DNA of 64,000 bases from JAJRWS01 sp039831705 (GCA_039831705.1 JBDOMT010000365.1:1-64000); one strand, 5' to 3'; positions 25,379-33,947 are shown, counted from the first letter of the stretch. Notes: generated by a model from the letters alone, not told the origin. A program made the numbers and translations.

Positions 25379-26752
25379 TTATTTGCTATCATTTGGCTGC
25401 GCCTGCCGTTGAGCCAGGATGGCCACTTCGCGTTGTCCCAGTCGGGCAAGTATTAAGGTGGCCGATTGACTACCACGCAATTTGAGCTGGCGACGCAAGG
25501 TGGAAGGATTAAGTTTCACACCTCGTTTTTTTATTTCCAGACTGCCAATATCGCAAGACGACAAGTATTTGGCCAAGGGCTTGATACGCAGGGGGATTTG
25601 CTCTAGTACGATAAAGCGCGCCAGCAACGGATGGTCGATTGGGTGATCTGACGTCAGGTAGGCTCCATTGGGAACAAGGGTTGCCAGGCCATGCTGGTTG
25701 GCTAATTCCCCAAGCAGGTTGGCAGCCAGTACGGCCGAATCGGGATCGTAGAGATACTTGCCCAATTGCGGGGCGGTTGGCAGCAGGAGACCTGCTTGAC
25801 CGACGAAACTGTGGGCTATCCAATGATCTGGTCGCGGGTCGCTTTTATCTTGAGCGACAGACTCACTGCTCGGCATCTGTGGGGGAACCAGCAGAGTTGC
25901 TCGGCGCTTGCCCGGGTGAGTCGTTAGATTACCAAACCAGGCCACCAACTGGCGGCACTCGCGGTCTCTGGAAATCCATTCCAACTCGGCCGATTTTTCC
26001 CAGTCGGCAGGAACCTGGCAAGCAGGTGCCAATTTGACCGCACCGGATGGATGTGTTTTCAATAGTCGGGTGACCATCTCAGGTCCCGGACGATGCAATT
26101 CCACGTGGGTCGACCGTCGCCCCTGGGGACGCCGGTCGGGGTCAAGGTGCCACATGGCTCCCAGGGGCAGCGAGAGCGACTCGACATCCCCCAATTGGGC
26201 AATGGCTATCTGGTCGGAATTATATTTCTCATTATCCTTCTCTTTAGCCACGTTTTCTAAAGAATTATTTTCCAGGATGCCATTGCCAAAAATGTTGCGC
26301 AAATTGGCTGCTGCCAGAAGGACCATGTGCGGAGCAAGATCCCAGCCGAGTGCCAGGCGATTCGCATCACCATCGAGAGACGATCTTCTTTCTACGGTTT
26401 GCTCATGGCGGGTTGCCAGTCCAATAAGATCGCCGCCTATGCCGCAACAGAGATCATGAACTGACGAGGCAGGCTGAAATCGGATCGCCTTGTAGGTGGA
26501 AAGCCAACGGTCGGTGGCCTGCTGCAAACCGATTTCAGTAAAAAACATTTGCTTTGCCCATGGACCAAATTTACTCACTGCTCGTTGGCGAAGCGTGGTC
26601 TGCTGAACCAGCAACTGGGCACGTGTTGTTGAAAGCTGCTTTCGTAGTTGAGTTAGTTGTTGATGCACAGGCCGGCTGTCGTGAGCCAGCTTTTGAAGCC
26701 ATACCGCAGTTTCGCGGTCGGTAAGCCAGGAATAATCGTCTAGGTCTATCAT
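25379..26752 (-). CDS. Class I SAM methyltransferase with C-terminal THUMP-like domain
   Basis: 457 residues. The SAM-binding motif I is VHDLCCGIGGDLIGLA (residues about 98-113), with further methyltransferase elements around GAMWHLDPDRRPQGRR. The C-terminal 70 residues (IKPLAKYLSSCDIGSLEIKK followed by RGVKLNP) match the THUMP-like domain of this uncharacterised family, which suggests an RNA substrate. It is cytosolic. It lies 68 bp upstream of the ebo-like isomerase, separated by a microsatellite, so operon membership is uncertain. Confidence 0.85.
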   Translation of the reverse strand: MIDLDDYSWLTDRETAVWLQKLAHDSRPVHQQLTQLRKQLSTTRAQLLVQQTTLRQRAVSKFGPWAKQMFFTEIGLQQATDRWLSTYKAIRFQPASSVHDLCCGIGGDLIGLATRHEQTVERRSSLDGDANRLALGWDLAPHMVLLAAANLRNIFGNGILENNSLENVAKEKDNEKYNSDQIAIAQLGDVESLSLPLGAMWHLDPDRRPQGRRSTHVELHRPGPEMVTRLLKTHPSGAVKLAPACQVPADWEKSAELEWISRDRECRQLVAWFGNLTTHPGKRRATLLVPPQMPSSESVAQDKSDPRPDHWIAHSFVGQAGLLLPTAPQLGKYLYDPDSAVLAANLLGELANQHGLATLVPNGAYLTSDHPIDHPLLARFIVLEQIPLRIKPLAKYLSSCDIGSLEIKKRGVKLNPSTLRRQLKLRGSQSATLILARLGQREVAILAQRQAQPNDSK

Positions 26753-26768
26753 CGATGCTATCGAGTTA

Positions 26769-26874
26769 TATGAAATATTCGGATTGTGACTAGCGCGTAG
26801 CTGCTGGAGCAGACACCATAAGCATGCAACCGATTACTAAAGACAGAGCAGCAGTTTAGCCTGAATATTTCATA
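26769..26874. repeat. Inverted-repeat element with TATGAAATATTCGG ends
   Basis: TATGAAATATTCGG at 26769-26782 is mirrored by CCTGAATATTTCATA at 26860-26874. The 106-bp unit fills the divergent spacer between the methyltransferase and a secreted-protein gene. The terminal word recurs at 29026, 29240, 32344 and near 41961, which suggests a dispersed non-coding repeat family. Confidence 0.6.
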
Positions 26875-27024
26875 ATCAGTACTTCATAATTGCCAGCCCG
26901 CCCTACGTGGGACGGGCCGATAAGCCGTCCGGGAAGTGACTTTTTAATCGCAGTACGTTGTCCGGATGTGACTTTGCCGTTTGCCTGCTGCAACCACCTA
27001 ATCCACAGACAAAAGACTAAATCT

Positions 27025-27945
27025 ATGTTTACTCGCTCCGTTATGGTTCCCACCCTTCTGGTTGCCTCGATCGGAGTGCCCTATGCAGTGACCCATTCTC
27101 CCGAATGGGATTTGGATTGGAATTCCATCAGCAAATCCAAGCTGGTAAGTTATTTCGAATCGAATTCTGAGGATAAAAAACCTCCCACGACGCAGTTCGC
27201 CGAAATACCCGGCCCATCAGGCGTTCTCCCACCGCTAAAGCTGCAACCGTCAGAAACATCTATTTACCGCGTTTCCTCCCCGTTGGAGGGACAACCTACC
27301 ATGACGCTTGATGAAGTTTTGAGAATGGATGTGACCAAAGAGTGGGTATATCAGCGTTGGCCACGCAAATCGACAGGGCTGGCGAATTTAAACGATTTTG
27401 GCGTGCGTGTTCCCCTCGTAACCGGGACGCGAATCACCGATCTGGCTGGATCGCTCACTTATCGCTTCGATGCACAGGGGCATGTAACTAGAATTTCGTT
27501 TCAAGGCCGTACGGGAGATACGACAGAGTTGGTCATGCTGTTAGTGAAGAGATACCATCTCACGCGCCAGCCTTCTACAATTGTTGGCACACAGCTATTT
27601 CAGCATCGGCGTGGCATCGAGGTAATCAGTGAATTACGGACTCAACCGGCCGCCATCCTATGGTCCAGTTCACCGCACAATAGCTTTGATGTGGAGCTTG
27701 AACTACAGCGACCTAATGGAAATCCACTACCTCCCAAACCGGTATTGGTAGCCACGCAGGAGAAAGGCCAGGCTACTGAGCCCCAATCGGCCAGCGTTGC
27801 ACAATCTGCCGAAATGGAAAAGGCCGCATCGAGTGAAAGTAGTGACGACGCCCCGGCAGATTCAAAAGAAAGCTGGAATAGGCTCTTTCCCCGCAGTCAG
27901 ATTACCCCTGAGCGGGCTGAATACCTTAACCAAACTCGTATGTAG
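27025..27945 (+). CDS. Secreted hypothetical protein
   Basis: Not recognised. About 306 residues from the ATG at 27025. The first residues (MFTRSVMVPTLLVASIGVPY) form a short signal or anchor segment. A folded middle (TLDEVLRMDVTKEWVYQRWP onward) contains a line describing a Gly/Leu/Thr-rich domain (TRITDLAGSLTYRFD). The C-terminal 80 residues are low complexity, rich in Glu, Ala and Ser. In-frame codons upstream to 26890 overlap the repeat element and are unlikely to be translated. Confidence 0.7.
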   Translation: MFTRSVMVPTLLVASIGVPYAVTHSPEWDLDWNSISKSKLVSYFESNSEDKKPPTTQFAEIPGPSGVLPPLKLQPSETSIYRVSSPLEGQPTMTLDEVLRMDVTKEWVYQRWPRKSTGLANLNDFGVRVPLVTGTRITDLAGSLTYRFDAQGHVTRISFQGRTGDTTELVMLLVKRYHLTRQPSTIVGTQLFQHRRGIEVISELRTQPAAILWSSSPHNSFDVELELQRPNGNPLPPKPVLVATQEKGQATEPQSASVAQSAEMEKAASSESSDDAPADSKESWNRLFPRSQITPERAEYLNQTRM

Positions 27946-28033
27946 AGTCTATTCTTAAGGTTCTTGGGGAAATGCAAGGGCTGATTTCAGGCGGTACCAT
28001 TTCGAGTATTCAGATAAAGCAAACTCACTTATC

Positions 28034-28987
28034 TTGAGGACTATGGATACCTCTCCCCACACTGTGCTCCAATGCCCTCCTGGTCTACGTGACATGGCAT
28101 TGCGCACTTTGCACAGTAACTTGCCTGAAGAGCTGCAAGCCGGGCTGGTGCAAGCAATTGAAACTACAGGATTTGAGGAGGAGGCAGCTTGGGACGGATT
28201 GTTTATCTGTAAATCTTGTGACCATGTATCTGTCGCTTGGGCGCAACTGCTTCCAGGACGGAGTGCCGCTTTGTGGCCCCCTGCGGCAGATGTCCCCACG
28301 GCCAGACAATTATTGCAGGAAGTCGGTCGATTTCTGGATCAGCACGAGGTTGTGGTAACACAGCTCTTGTTAGGAATGCCTCAGGAAAACGCAGACAATC
28401 CTCATCAAGCTTTGATCCAACTACTAATCACAGGCGGGTATAGTTGGTTAGCCAATTTGCAGTATCTGGTGGCTAACAATCTCTCCTCTCCTCCTACCCC
28501 TCCCATTTTGCCAATTGAGTTTGAATCGCATGCGGCGGATCAGCCGCAGCGTCTTTCCCAGTTGATCGAACAAACCTATATCGGGACCTGTGACTGTCCG
28601 GCCATCGATGGAATTCGCTCTCTGCCTGATGTTTTGGCCAGCTACCAATCGGCCGGCAGTTATCAACAAGAGCTTTGGTATTTTGTACAGCACCAGGGCC
28701 TTGATATGGGGGCTCTTCTCTTGTCACCTCATGGCAATGGAGAAGTTTGGGAGCTGGTGTACATGGGTATTGTGCCTGCCGCTCGAGGCCGTGGTTTTGG
28801 CGGCCATATCATCCAAAAGGCGCTCTGGCAAACCGCTCGAGGTGGGGGGCAGCGAATGGTTCTGGCGGTCGACGAATCCAACGAGCCCGCATTGTCCATG
28901 TACCATCGCGCGAATTTAGTGAGTTGGGATCGACGTCAAGTGTATGCACGCATCAGAGCGGGAAAACCGTTACCGTCGCGGCAATAA
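28034..28987 (+). CDS. GNAT-family N-acetyltransferase
   Basis: A 317-residue protein whose C-terminal half is a Gcn5-related acetyltransferase: the acetyl-CoA loop is VPAARGRGFGGHIIQKAL, followed by LAVDESNEPALSMYHRANLV. The N-terminal 150 residues may be a second, degenerate GNAT-like domain (PGRSAALWPPAADVPTA, LLQEVGRFLD). Acceptor unknown. ATG 28043 is an alternative start three codons in. The gene ends 48 bp before the assembly gap. Confidence 0.85.
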   Translation: MRTMDTSPHTVLQCPPGLRDMALRTLHSNLPEELQAGLVQAIETTGFEEEAAWDGLFICKSCDHVSVAWAQLLPGRSAALWPPAADVPTARQLLQEVGRFLDQHEVVVTQLLLGMPQENADNPHQALIQLLITGGYSWLANLQYLVANNLSSPPTPPILPIEFESHAADQPQRLSQLIEQTYIGTCDCPAIDGIRSLPDVLASYQSAGSYQQELWYFVQHQGLDMGALLLSPHGNGEVWELVYMGIVPAARGRGFGGHIIQKALWQTARGGGQRMVLAVDESNEPALSMYHRANLVSWDRRQVYARIRAGKPLPSRQ

Positions 28988-29025
28988 TTCCCATCATTCG
29001 GCCTATCCGAGTCTTATCATCACTT

Positions 29026-29249
29026 TAGCCCGAATNNNNNNNNNNATAAACATTCTGCTACGAGTCCGAATAGCACTGCGTCTGCTGCGTTAGCTGGATT
29101 TGCTAGACTACGGGGTAATTCGGGTGTGCTCAAGTATAGATAATACGTTCCGCACCCAAATCACCGTTTGCCTTGCAGCCACAGCACTCTTCGGCCTCAC
29201 GTAGACCAAAACAAGTTTCGGTGCCCAAGTTTATTAAATATTCGGGCTA
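29026..29249. repeat. Interrupted palindromic element containing the assembly gap
   Basis: Left arm TAGCCCGAAT (29026-29035), then ten Ns, then ATAAAC. The right arm at 29229-29249 is the reverse complement of TAGCCCGAAT plus ATTTAATAAAC. Inner words also pair around a centre near 29138 (GGGTG at 29122 with GCACCC at 29152). It is thus a long hairpin-type repeat, related by its ends to those near 26.8 and 41.9 kb. The right half of the region also has a possible DnaA box (TTATCCACG, 29293-29301). Confidence 0.6.
29036..29045. other. Assembly gap (10 N)
   Basis: Ten consecutive Ns inside the left arm of a palindrome. A round number of Ns suggests a scaffolding placeholder, so the true distance and even the adjacency of the GNAT and dnaA genes are not proven. 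Confidence 0.98.
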
Positions 29250-29516
29250 GCCTCGACCAATCTTTTTTTGATGATGAATTTTGCTCAACAGTTTATCCAC
29301 GGCCAATTTCTTGCTCGGAAAAATTAATTTAATTCGATTCATCAAGAGACCCCGGTTGTTTCTCGCAATTTGTACAAGGGCTGGCGCGAGACAAATTATT
29401 TGGACAAGTCAAGTCCTTTGACAGGATTGCTAGCATTTGTAGAATTGGCCTCACGAGTGACATGAAATTCGACATCAAGGGAGGTTGGACGGCACTTGAT
29501 CAGGCACTACTTTTAG

Positions 29517-29588
29517 GCAGGAAGTACCCGGAATGCAGGAAGTACCCGGAAGGCAAAAAGTACCCGCAAGGCAAGAAGTGCCCGGGAA
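29517..29588 (+). repeat. 18-bp tandem repeat at the dnaA start
   Basis: Four copies of an 18-bp unit resembling GCAGGAAGTACCCGGAAT at 29517, 29535, 29553 and 29571, decaying toward the 3' end. Unit 1 supplies both a Shine-Dalgarno (AGGAAG) and the ATG of dnaA. Confidence 0.9.
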
Positions 29589-31470
29589 GTATGGGCAACC
29601 TTGCGGCAAAAGGCTCCGTGAAAATAAATCCGAAGGGTGCTCCAGTGAACGTGAGCTGTTCAGCCGCCAAGCTGTGAATGAAAATACGGACAGTTCGAGT
29701 GGATTGTGCCAACCAAATGGTGGATTGTGCCAACCAATCGGGGCAGTCCCTACTGTGGCAGGAAATTCCACCGTTGAAGCGGCCATGGACGCGTTGCGTC
29801 GAGAATTGCAAGAGCGTCTTGGTGAGGAACGGGTTGAATTATGGCTAGACCAGCAAGTCACATTTCAACTGGATGGTTGGGGTCCGTTGGATAGTCGGGG
29901 CTCTCAACAAAAACTCGAAAACTCGAAAGCCGATGGGACCACGAAAACCGGCCCCAATGGCCTGATACTTCGAGTCGGCGTCTCTACCCAATTCCATCTG
30001 AACTGGCTCAAGCGACGACTGCTGAAGCCCTTACGAGCCTGCTGCCAGCGTGCCTGGCATCAGGATGTGACGATTCTATTCCAAGAGGGCCTATTCCAAG
30101 AGACAGGACGGGTTCAAGAGACAGGACGGGTTCAAGAGACAGGACGGGTTCAAGAGACAGGACGGATTCAAGAGACGGGACGGGTTCCTCCAGGTGGCAA
30201 GCCCACTCCAGAAGAGGGGGGGGGTACACAACCTCCAGAGCAGATTTGCACGGAGCATGCGACGGGAGTGCATTGGGACGTGAAAGGGACGAAGAAGGGC
30301 CAATCTGGCCATGGGGTAGGGTCGTCAAATGCAGCGGGTCTAAAAATTTCCAACATGGTTTCCACCCGAAAAATGGTTTCCACCCGAAAATCTCCGCAGA
30401 AACGACCGAATATCGTAGATCGAAAACCTAGACCTTCCCATTGGCAGACCTTTGCAACATTTGTCTCCGGATCTTGCAATACACTAGCTCATGGCACGGC
30501 AGAATTAGTGGTTGAGCAACCAGGCAGATACTGCCCTTTGCTACTCTACGGGCAACCTGGGGTCGGGAAATCACACCTTTTGAGCGCCATTCGGCAGCAG
30601 GCTCGCAGGCAAACGCCACGCATGAATGCCATTGGTTTGACCTCCGAGGAGTTTACTACGCAATTCCTGGAAGCTCTCAATCGACGTAGTTTGCCCAGTT
30701 TTCGTCAAAAGTACCGTACGGTGGATGTTTTACTAGTCGATGACATACAGTTTCTGGCACGAAAACGGGCCACACTCGAAGAATTGCTCTATACGATCGA
30801 CACACTTCACCATCGAGGTAGCCAAATTGTGTTGGCTAGCGATCGCGGCCCAAGCGATTTGCAAAAGGTGAGCACCGAATTGGTGTCTCGCATATCCAGT
30901 GGTCTGGCAATTCCCATGGATTTACCCGATTACGAAACCCGCGTGGGCATCATCCGCAATCTGGGGATACGCATGAAGGTAGACCTAGACGAAGAGGTCG
31001 TTTCGATGATTGCCTCACAGGTCACCGGCAGCGCGCGTCAGCTCAGAGGCGCGCTCAATCGACTACTCGCCGGCAGTGTGGCATTGGGCCAGCCAATCAC
31101 ACCCGAACTGGCCCGGCCGGCCCTGACAGAATTTTCTCGACAAAATACCCCATCGGTTCGTCTCCCAGATATTCAACGGGCCGTTTGTGAGGTGTTTGGT
31201 GTTGAGCCGGCCAGCCTCAAATCGAACCGCAAGTCACGCAGCGTTACCGAACCGCGAATGCTTGCGATGTGGTTGGCACGCAAATACACCCGATCGGCTC
31301 TGAGCGAAATCAGCGATTTCTTTGGGCGGCGCAGTCACAGCACCGTTATTTCGGCGAATAAAAAGGTTGAGTCATTGCTCAAATCCCGCAAAGAAATCAC
31401 GGTGGCCGATCGACCATGCCATTTGGAAGAAGCAATTCGTCGCGTAGAGTCCGCACTGCGTAGGGCTTAG
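29533..31470 (+). CDS. dnaA: Chromosomal replication initiator DnaA with repeat-expanded linker
   Basis: 645 residues against about 450 for typical DnaA. Domain I lies around residues 80-185 (ERVELWLDQQVTF, STQFHLNWLKRRLL). The AAA+ ATPase spans about 300-510 with Walker A GQPGVGKSH (340-348), Walker B VLLVDDIQF and a GSARQLRGALN sensor. The DNA-binding domain IV at the C-terminus has RRSHSTVISANKKV. The extra length comes from tandem 18-bp and 21-bp repeats: at the N-terminus (29517-29588), at 29699-29740, in the linker (30094-30183, encoding five QETGRV-type units) and at 30355-30390. The start codon and its AGGAAG ribosome binding site both lie within the first repeat, so the start is uncertain. 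No dnaN is adjacent. Confidence 0.93.
   Translation: MQEVPGRQKVPARQEVPGKYGQPCGKRLRENKSEGCSSERELFSRQAVNENTDSSSGLCQPNGGLCQPIGAVPTVAGNSTVEAAMDALRRELQERLGEERVELWLDQQVTFQLDGWGPLDSRGSQQKLENSKADGTTKTGPNGLILRVGVSTQFHLNWLKRRLLKPLRACCQRAWHQDVTILFQEGLFQETGRVQETGRVQETGRVQETGRIQETGRVPPGGKPTPEEGGGTQPPEQICTEHATGVHWDVKGTKKGQSGHGVGSSNAAGLKISNMVSTRKMVSTRKSPQKRPNIVDRKPRPSHWQTFATFVSGSCNTLAHGTAELVVEQPGRYCPLLLYGQPGVGKSHLLSAIRQQARRQTPRMNAIGLTSEEFTTQFLEALNRRSLPSFRQKYRTVDVLLVDDIQFLARKRATLEELLYTIDTLHHRGSQIVLASDRGPSDLQKVSTELVSRISSGLAIPMDLPDYETRVGIIRNLGIRMKVDLDEEVVSMIASQVTGSARQLRGALNRLLAGSVALGQPITPELARPALTEFSRQNTPSVRLPDIQRAVCEVFGVEPASLKSNRKSRSVTEPRMLAMWLARKYTRSALSEISDFFGRRSHSTVISANKKVESLLKSRKEITVADRPCHLEEAIRRVESALRRA
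30094..30183 (+). repeat. 18-bp tandem repeat in the dnaA linker
   Basis: Five 18-bp units (starting 30094, 30112, 30130, 30148, 30166), of which the middle three are identical (GTTCAAGAGACAGGACGG). They encode successive QETGRV hexapeptides between domain I and the AAA+ domain. The near identity of the units implies recent expansion. Confidence 0.93.
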
Positions 31471-31511
31471 TGATGCAAAGCCCAGTACTACAGCGTGGGT
31501 AAGACATTTTT

Positions 31512-31706
31512 AGAAAACCGCTAATAAACGCTGATACACGCTGCTGACGGACGCTGATACACGCTGCTGACGGGTTGTGCCTTGAGCGATTGTCCATTCT
31601 GAACAGATCCACCTTACCGACTAACCGATAAAATAGCAGCTTCGATAGGGTCTAAAGTCCTGTGCCTCATTTTATTAGTGTTAATTTGCGTTTATTAGCA
31701 GTTTTT
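31512..31706. repeat. Inverted GCTAATAAACGC repeat between convergent genes
   Basis: AAACCGCTAATAAACGCT near 31514 and the complementary GCGTTTATTAGCAGTTTTTTT near 31690-31710 bracket the space between dnaA (+) and the peroxiredoxin gene (-). Between them GCTGATACACGCTGCTGACGG is partly duplicated in direct orientation. The T-tract at the right end could let the structure terminate rightward (dnaA) transcription. Confidence 0.55.
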
Positions 31707-31740
31707 TTAACTTGATCCTGCGCAGTGGTACCAGAGACAC

Positions 31741-32325
31741 TCACTTTTTCTTTCTCGTGGCCACTCCAAGTGCTTTCAGTTGGGCGACCACATCGGCGCC
31801 GTGTGTGCCTGGTTTTACTTTTTTATCGATCGCCAAAATTTTGTTGTCTGTGCCGATGTAGAAGGTCCACCGTTTTGGGTAGGGGCGTAGCGTATTGACC
31901 ACCCCGTAGGCCTGTGCGACTTCCTTGCCAGGATCGCTGAGGATCGGGTAGTTCAATTTCAGCGATTCAGCGAAGCGCTTGTTCTCTTCCGCCGTATCAC
32001 AACTGGCAGCGAAGTAAGCAACCTGAAAGTCCTGCAGTTCATTACCGCTCTCACGGAGCGATTTGCACTGGGCCGTTCAGCCACCGGTAAATGCCTTGGG
32101 GTACCAAGCCACCACCACAACATTCTCTTCCTTCGTCAATTCTGCCAATTGATAGGTTTTGTCGTCTGAACCAGGCAGTTTAAACTGAGGCGCCTGATCT
32201 CCCACTTTCAATTCCGCTGCCATGGTCACACTCCCAAGAAAAAGAGAGCCCAATGTAAATACAGTACCGCCAACGATTGCAATGAAGAATCTTTTGAAAA
32301 TACTACAGGAAATACGTCTTTTCAT
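31741..32325 (-). CDS. Candidate selenocysteine-containing peroxiredoxin (TGA at catalytic position)
   Basis: Reading from the ATG at 32325, a signal-peptide-like N-terminus (IAIVGGTVFTLGSLFLGS) leads into an AhpC/TSA thioredoxin fold: KVGDQAPQFKLPG, then VVVVAWYPKAFTGG. An in-frame TGA follows at 32077-32079 (codon 83). The same frame continues without another stop for 111 codons: TAQCKSLRESG, FAASCDTAEENK, YPILSDPGKEVAQAYGV, ending at 31741. In homologous peroxiredoxins the residue at the TGA is the peroxidatic Cys (FTxxCT). A SECIS-like hairpin starts 14 nt after the TGA. The whole gene therefore appears intact with selenocysteine at the active site. The alternative is a nonsense mutation or a base error. 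It would reduce peroxides in the cell envelope. Confidence 0.8.
32035..32070 (-). promoter_or_regulatory. Putative bacterial SECIS hairpin
   Basis: Immediately downstream of the in-frame UGA on the minus strand. AUCGCUC (32062-32056) pairs with GAGCGGU (32050-32044) as seven continuous base pairs including one G-U, closing the loop CGUGA (32055-32051). The loop G lies 23 nt after the UGA. A lower stem, CAGU (32070-32067) with ACUG (32038-32035), extends it. As I recall the bacterial SECIS model, a loop G within the first two loop bases and 16-37 nt from the UGA is expected, and this fits. Confidence 0.65.
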
Positions 32326-32343
32326 GATGGTCGCCCTTTCATG

Positions 32344-32376
32344 GCTAAGCCGAATATCTCATAAACAATCCGCTAC
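32344..32376. repeat. Single arm of the TAGCCCGAATATT repeat family
   Basis: CTAAGCCGAATATCTCATAAAC followed by a CCGCTAC word resembles the left arm of the 29.0-kb element, which reads CATTCTGCTACG after ATAAAC. No matching right arm was found nearby, so this is a solo or decayed copy between the peroxiredoxin start and the MFS stop. Confidence 0.45.
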
Positions 32377-32411
32377 TAGTATTACACATCTCATCAAAAT
32401 AGGGAACAATT

Positions 32412-33794
32412 TCATTCTCCCTTGGATGTATTCGCCTGTTTACGCTTGATATCTCGACTGAGACGAATGAAACCGGCTTCGGCAACCATTGCCAAAGCTG
32501 TGGTGAGCAGAAATACATGCGGACCGATTCCAGCAAAAGGGGGCAATGTCAGACCTGGCACGGCATCGGGTTTCCACCCGTAGAGCATGATCATCGCCAG
32601 GTAGGGTGCAAATAATCCTCGAACGCCGGTGAGCGTAACATGTATTCCCATATAAAGTGGAACCATGTGACGATTGGCAAAGTCATTGTGACCGAGATTC
32701 CAAGCCAGCATGCCCCCGCCACGGGAGACTCCGTCGATCATGCGTGGAATAGCAAACAGTCCCACCAATCCACTGATTGCGGCACCCCAGTTACCTAGCT
32801 GGCTGATAATCCAGAACAGTCCTTGGCGGGTGCGGAATCTGGCAACATGGACACGATCCAGGTAGCGTGCCCAGACCGAGATTGTGAACATGGCAAATAA
32901 CAGGGGTATGGTCGTAGTAATGAGAATGCTGATGCCATATTCATAATCCATTCCGTCCGTCAACTCGATGACCAGTCGAATTAAGGCGAAATTACCAATC
33001 AAGTTGGCCATGCCACCGAAGAATTGCCAGATCAAGTACCAACGGTAATCGTGATCTTTTCGCAGCACGGTCCAGACGGAATGTCTTTGATCCGACTCAA
33101 ATTCCTCGATGGGATCAGGGGTTCCGTGGGGCTTAGTCCGCGCGGTGGGCTGACGTTCGAACTGAAGCAATTGCTTTTCTTTACGTACCCGAATGCGAGA
33201 AAAGGCGATCACTCCAATCAGCCCGATCAGTGCAGCCACACGGTAAAGGATACGAAAACTATTCGGAGAGATATCTTGAATGACAAAACCGACCAGAGGT
33301 CCTAAAGCAATGATGAGACTGGCGACGAGGGTAAACCGGCTGGTTATTTGTGCCCGTTTGCGTTTGGGATAGTTCATTCGCCAAACCGTACTTCTCAGGG
33401 TGACTGCTCCCGCCAGTGCGCAGCGGATTAAAATGACTACCGCAACTAACAACGCAGGGCCATAACCGACGGTTGGCAGGATGGAAATGACTCCCAAAAA
33501 CAGCAGGACAGATACCTGCAACATGGTGAGAAAGGGAACCTTATGCTTTCCACGGGCGAGCATGGCCCAAATGAAACTTGTCAGATTGGCAAACATGGGC
33601 GCTGCCATGATGGTTGCCAATTCTAGTTCTGATACATGAAAAGTTTTTTTGGCCAGTACACCAATCACCCCCGACTCAACCATGGCAACCGCAATAGAAA
33701 ATGTGGAGGCCGTAACCAACTCGTGGGCATAGTTGGATCGAACCATCCAAGGCTGATTACGTGGTTGAAAGGAGGCTAGAATTTCAGAAAGCAT
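32412..33794 (-). CDS. MFS-type membrane transporter
   Basis: 460 residues with about 12 hydrophobic segments in two halves separated by a charged cytoplasmic loop (residues about 215-245, RVRKEKQLLQFERQPTART). The helix 2-3 loop region reads AMLARGKHKVPFLT, and conserved Arg/Lys patches flank the helices as in the major facilitator superfamily. A substrate cannot be assigned. It starts 14 bp beyond a stretch with no clear ribosome binding site and lies 86 bp upstream of the peroxiredoxin gene on the same strand, across a repeat arm. Confidence 0.8.
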   Translation of the reverse strand: MLSEILASFQPRNQPWMVRSNYAHELVTASTFSIAVAMVESGVIGVLAKKTFHVSELELATIMAAPMFANLTSFIWAMLARGKHKVPFLTMLQVSVLLFLGVISILPTVGYGPALLVAVVILIRCALAGAVTLRSTVWRMNYPKRKRAQITSRFTLVASLIIALGPLVGFVIQDISPNSFRILYRVAALIGLIGVIAFSRIRVRKEKQLLQFERQPTARTKPHGTPDPIEEFESDQRHSVWTVLRKDHDYRWYLIWQFFGGMANLIGNFALIRLVIELTDGMDYEYGISILITTTIPLLFAMFTISVWARYLDRVHVARFRTRQGLFWIISQLGNWGAAISGLVGLFAIPRMIDGVSRGGGMLAWNLGHNDFANRHMVPLYMGIHVTLTGVRGLFAPYLAMIMLYGWKPDAVPGLTLPPFAGIGPHVFLLTTALAMVAEAGFIRLSRDIKRKQANTSKGE

Positions 33795-33947
33795 TTGCGG
33801 TAATTTCGGAGTGTTTGAGCAGGTCTTTGCCGCGCTCTCCAGTTAGGTTATGAAAAATCCGCAGGTTAGCCTTATTGACTATAACACCTGCACCCAATCG
33901 ACTATAGTAGCTTGCAATTTAAGTTCCAACACTCCTGGAGTTCGATC

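Noticed and set aside
28988..29532. tRNA or other RNA gene upstream of dnaA
   Set aside because: No cloverleaf or T-loop consensus was found; the visible structure is the palindromic repeat.
31741..32325. Simple pseudogene split by a stop codon
   Set aside because: Only one stop, exactly at the catalytic Cys position, with a matching hairpin and fully intact downstream motifs; selenocysteine explains this better, although a mutation is not formally excluded.
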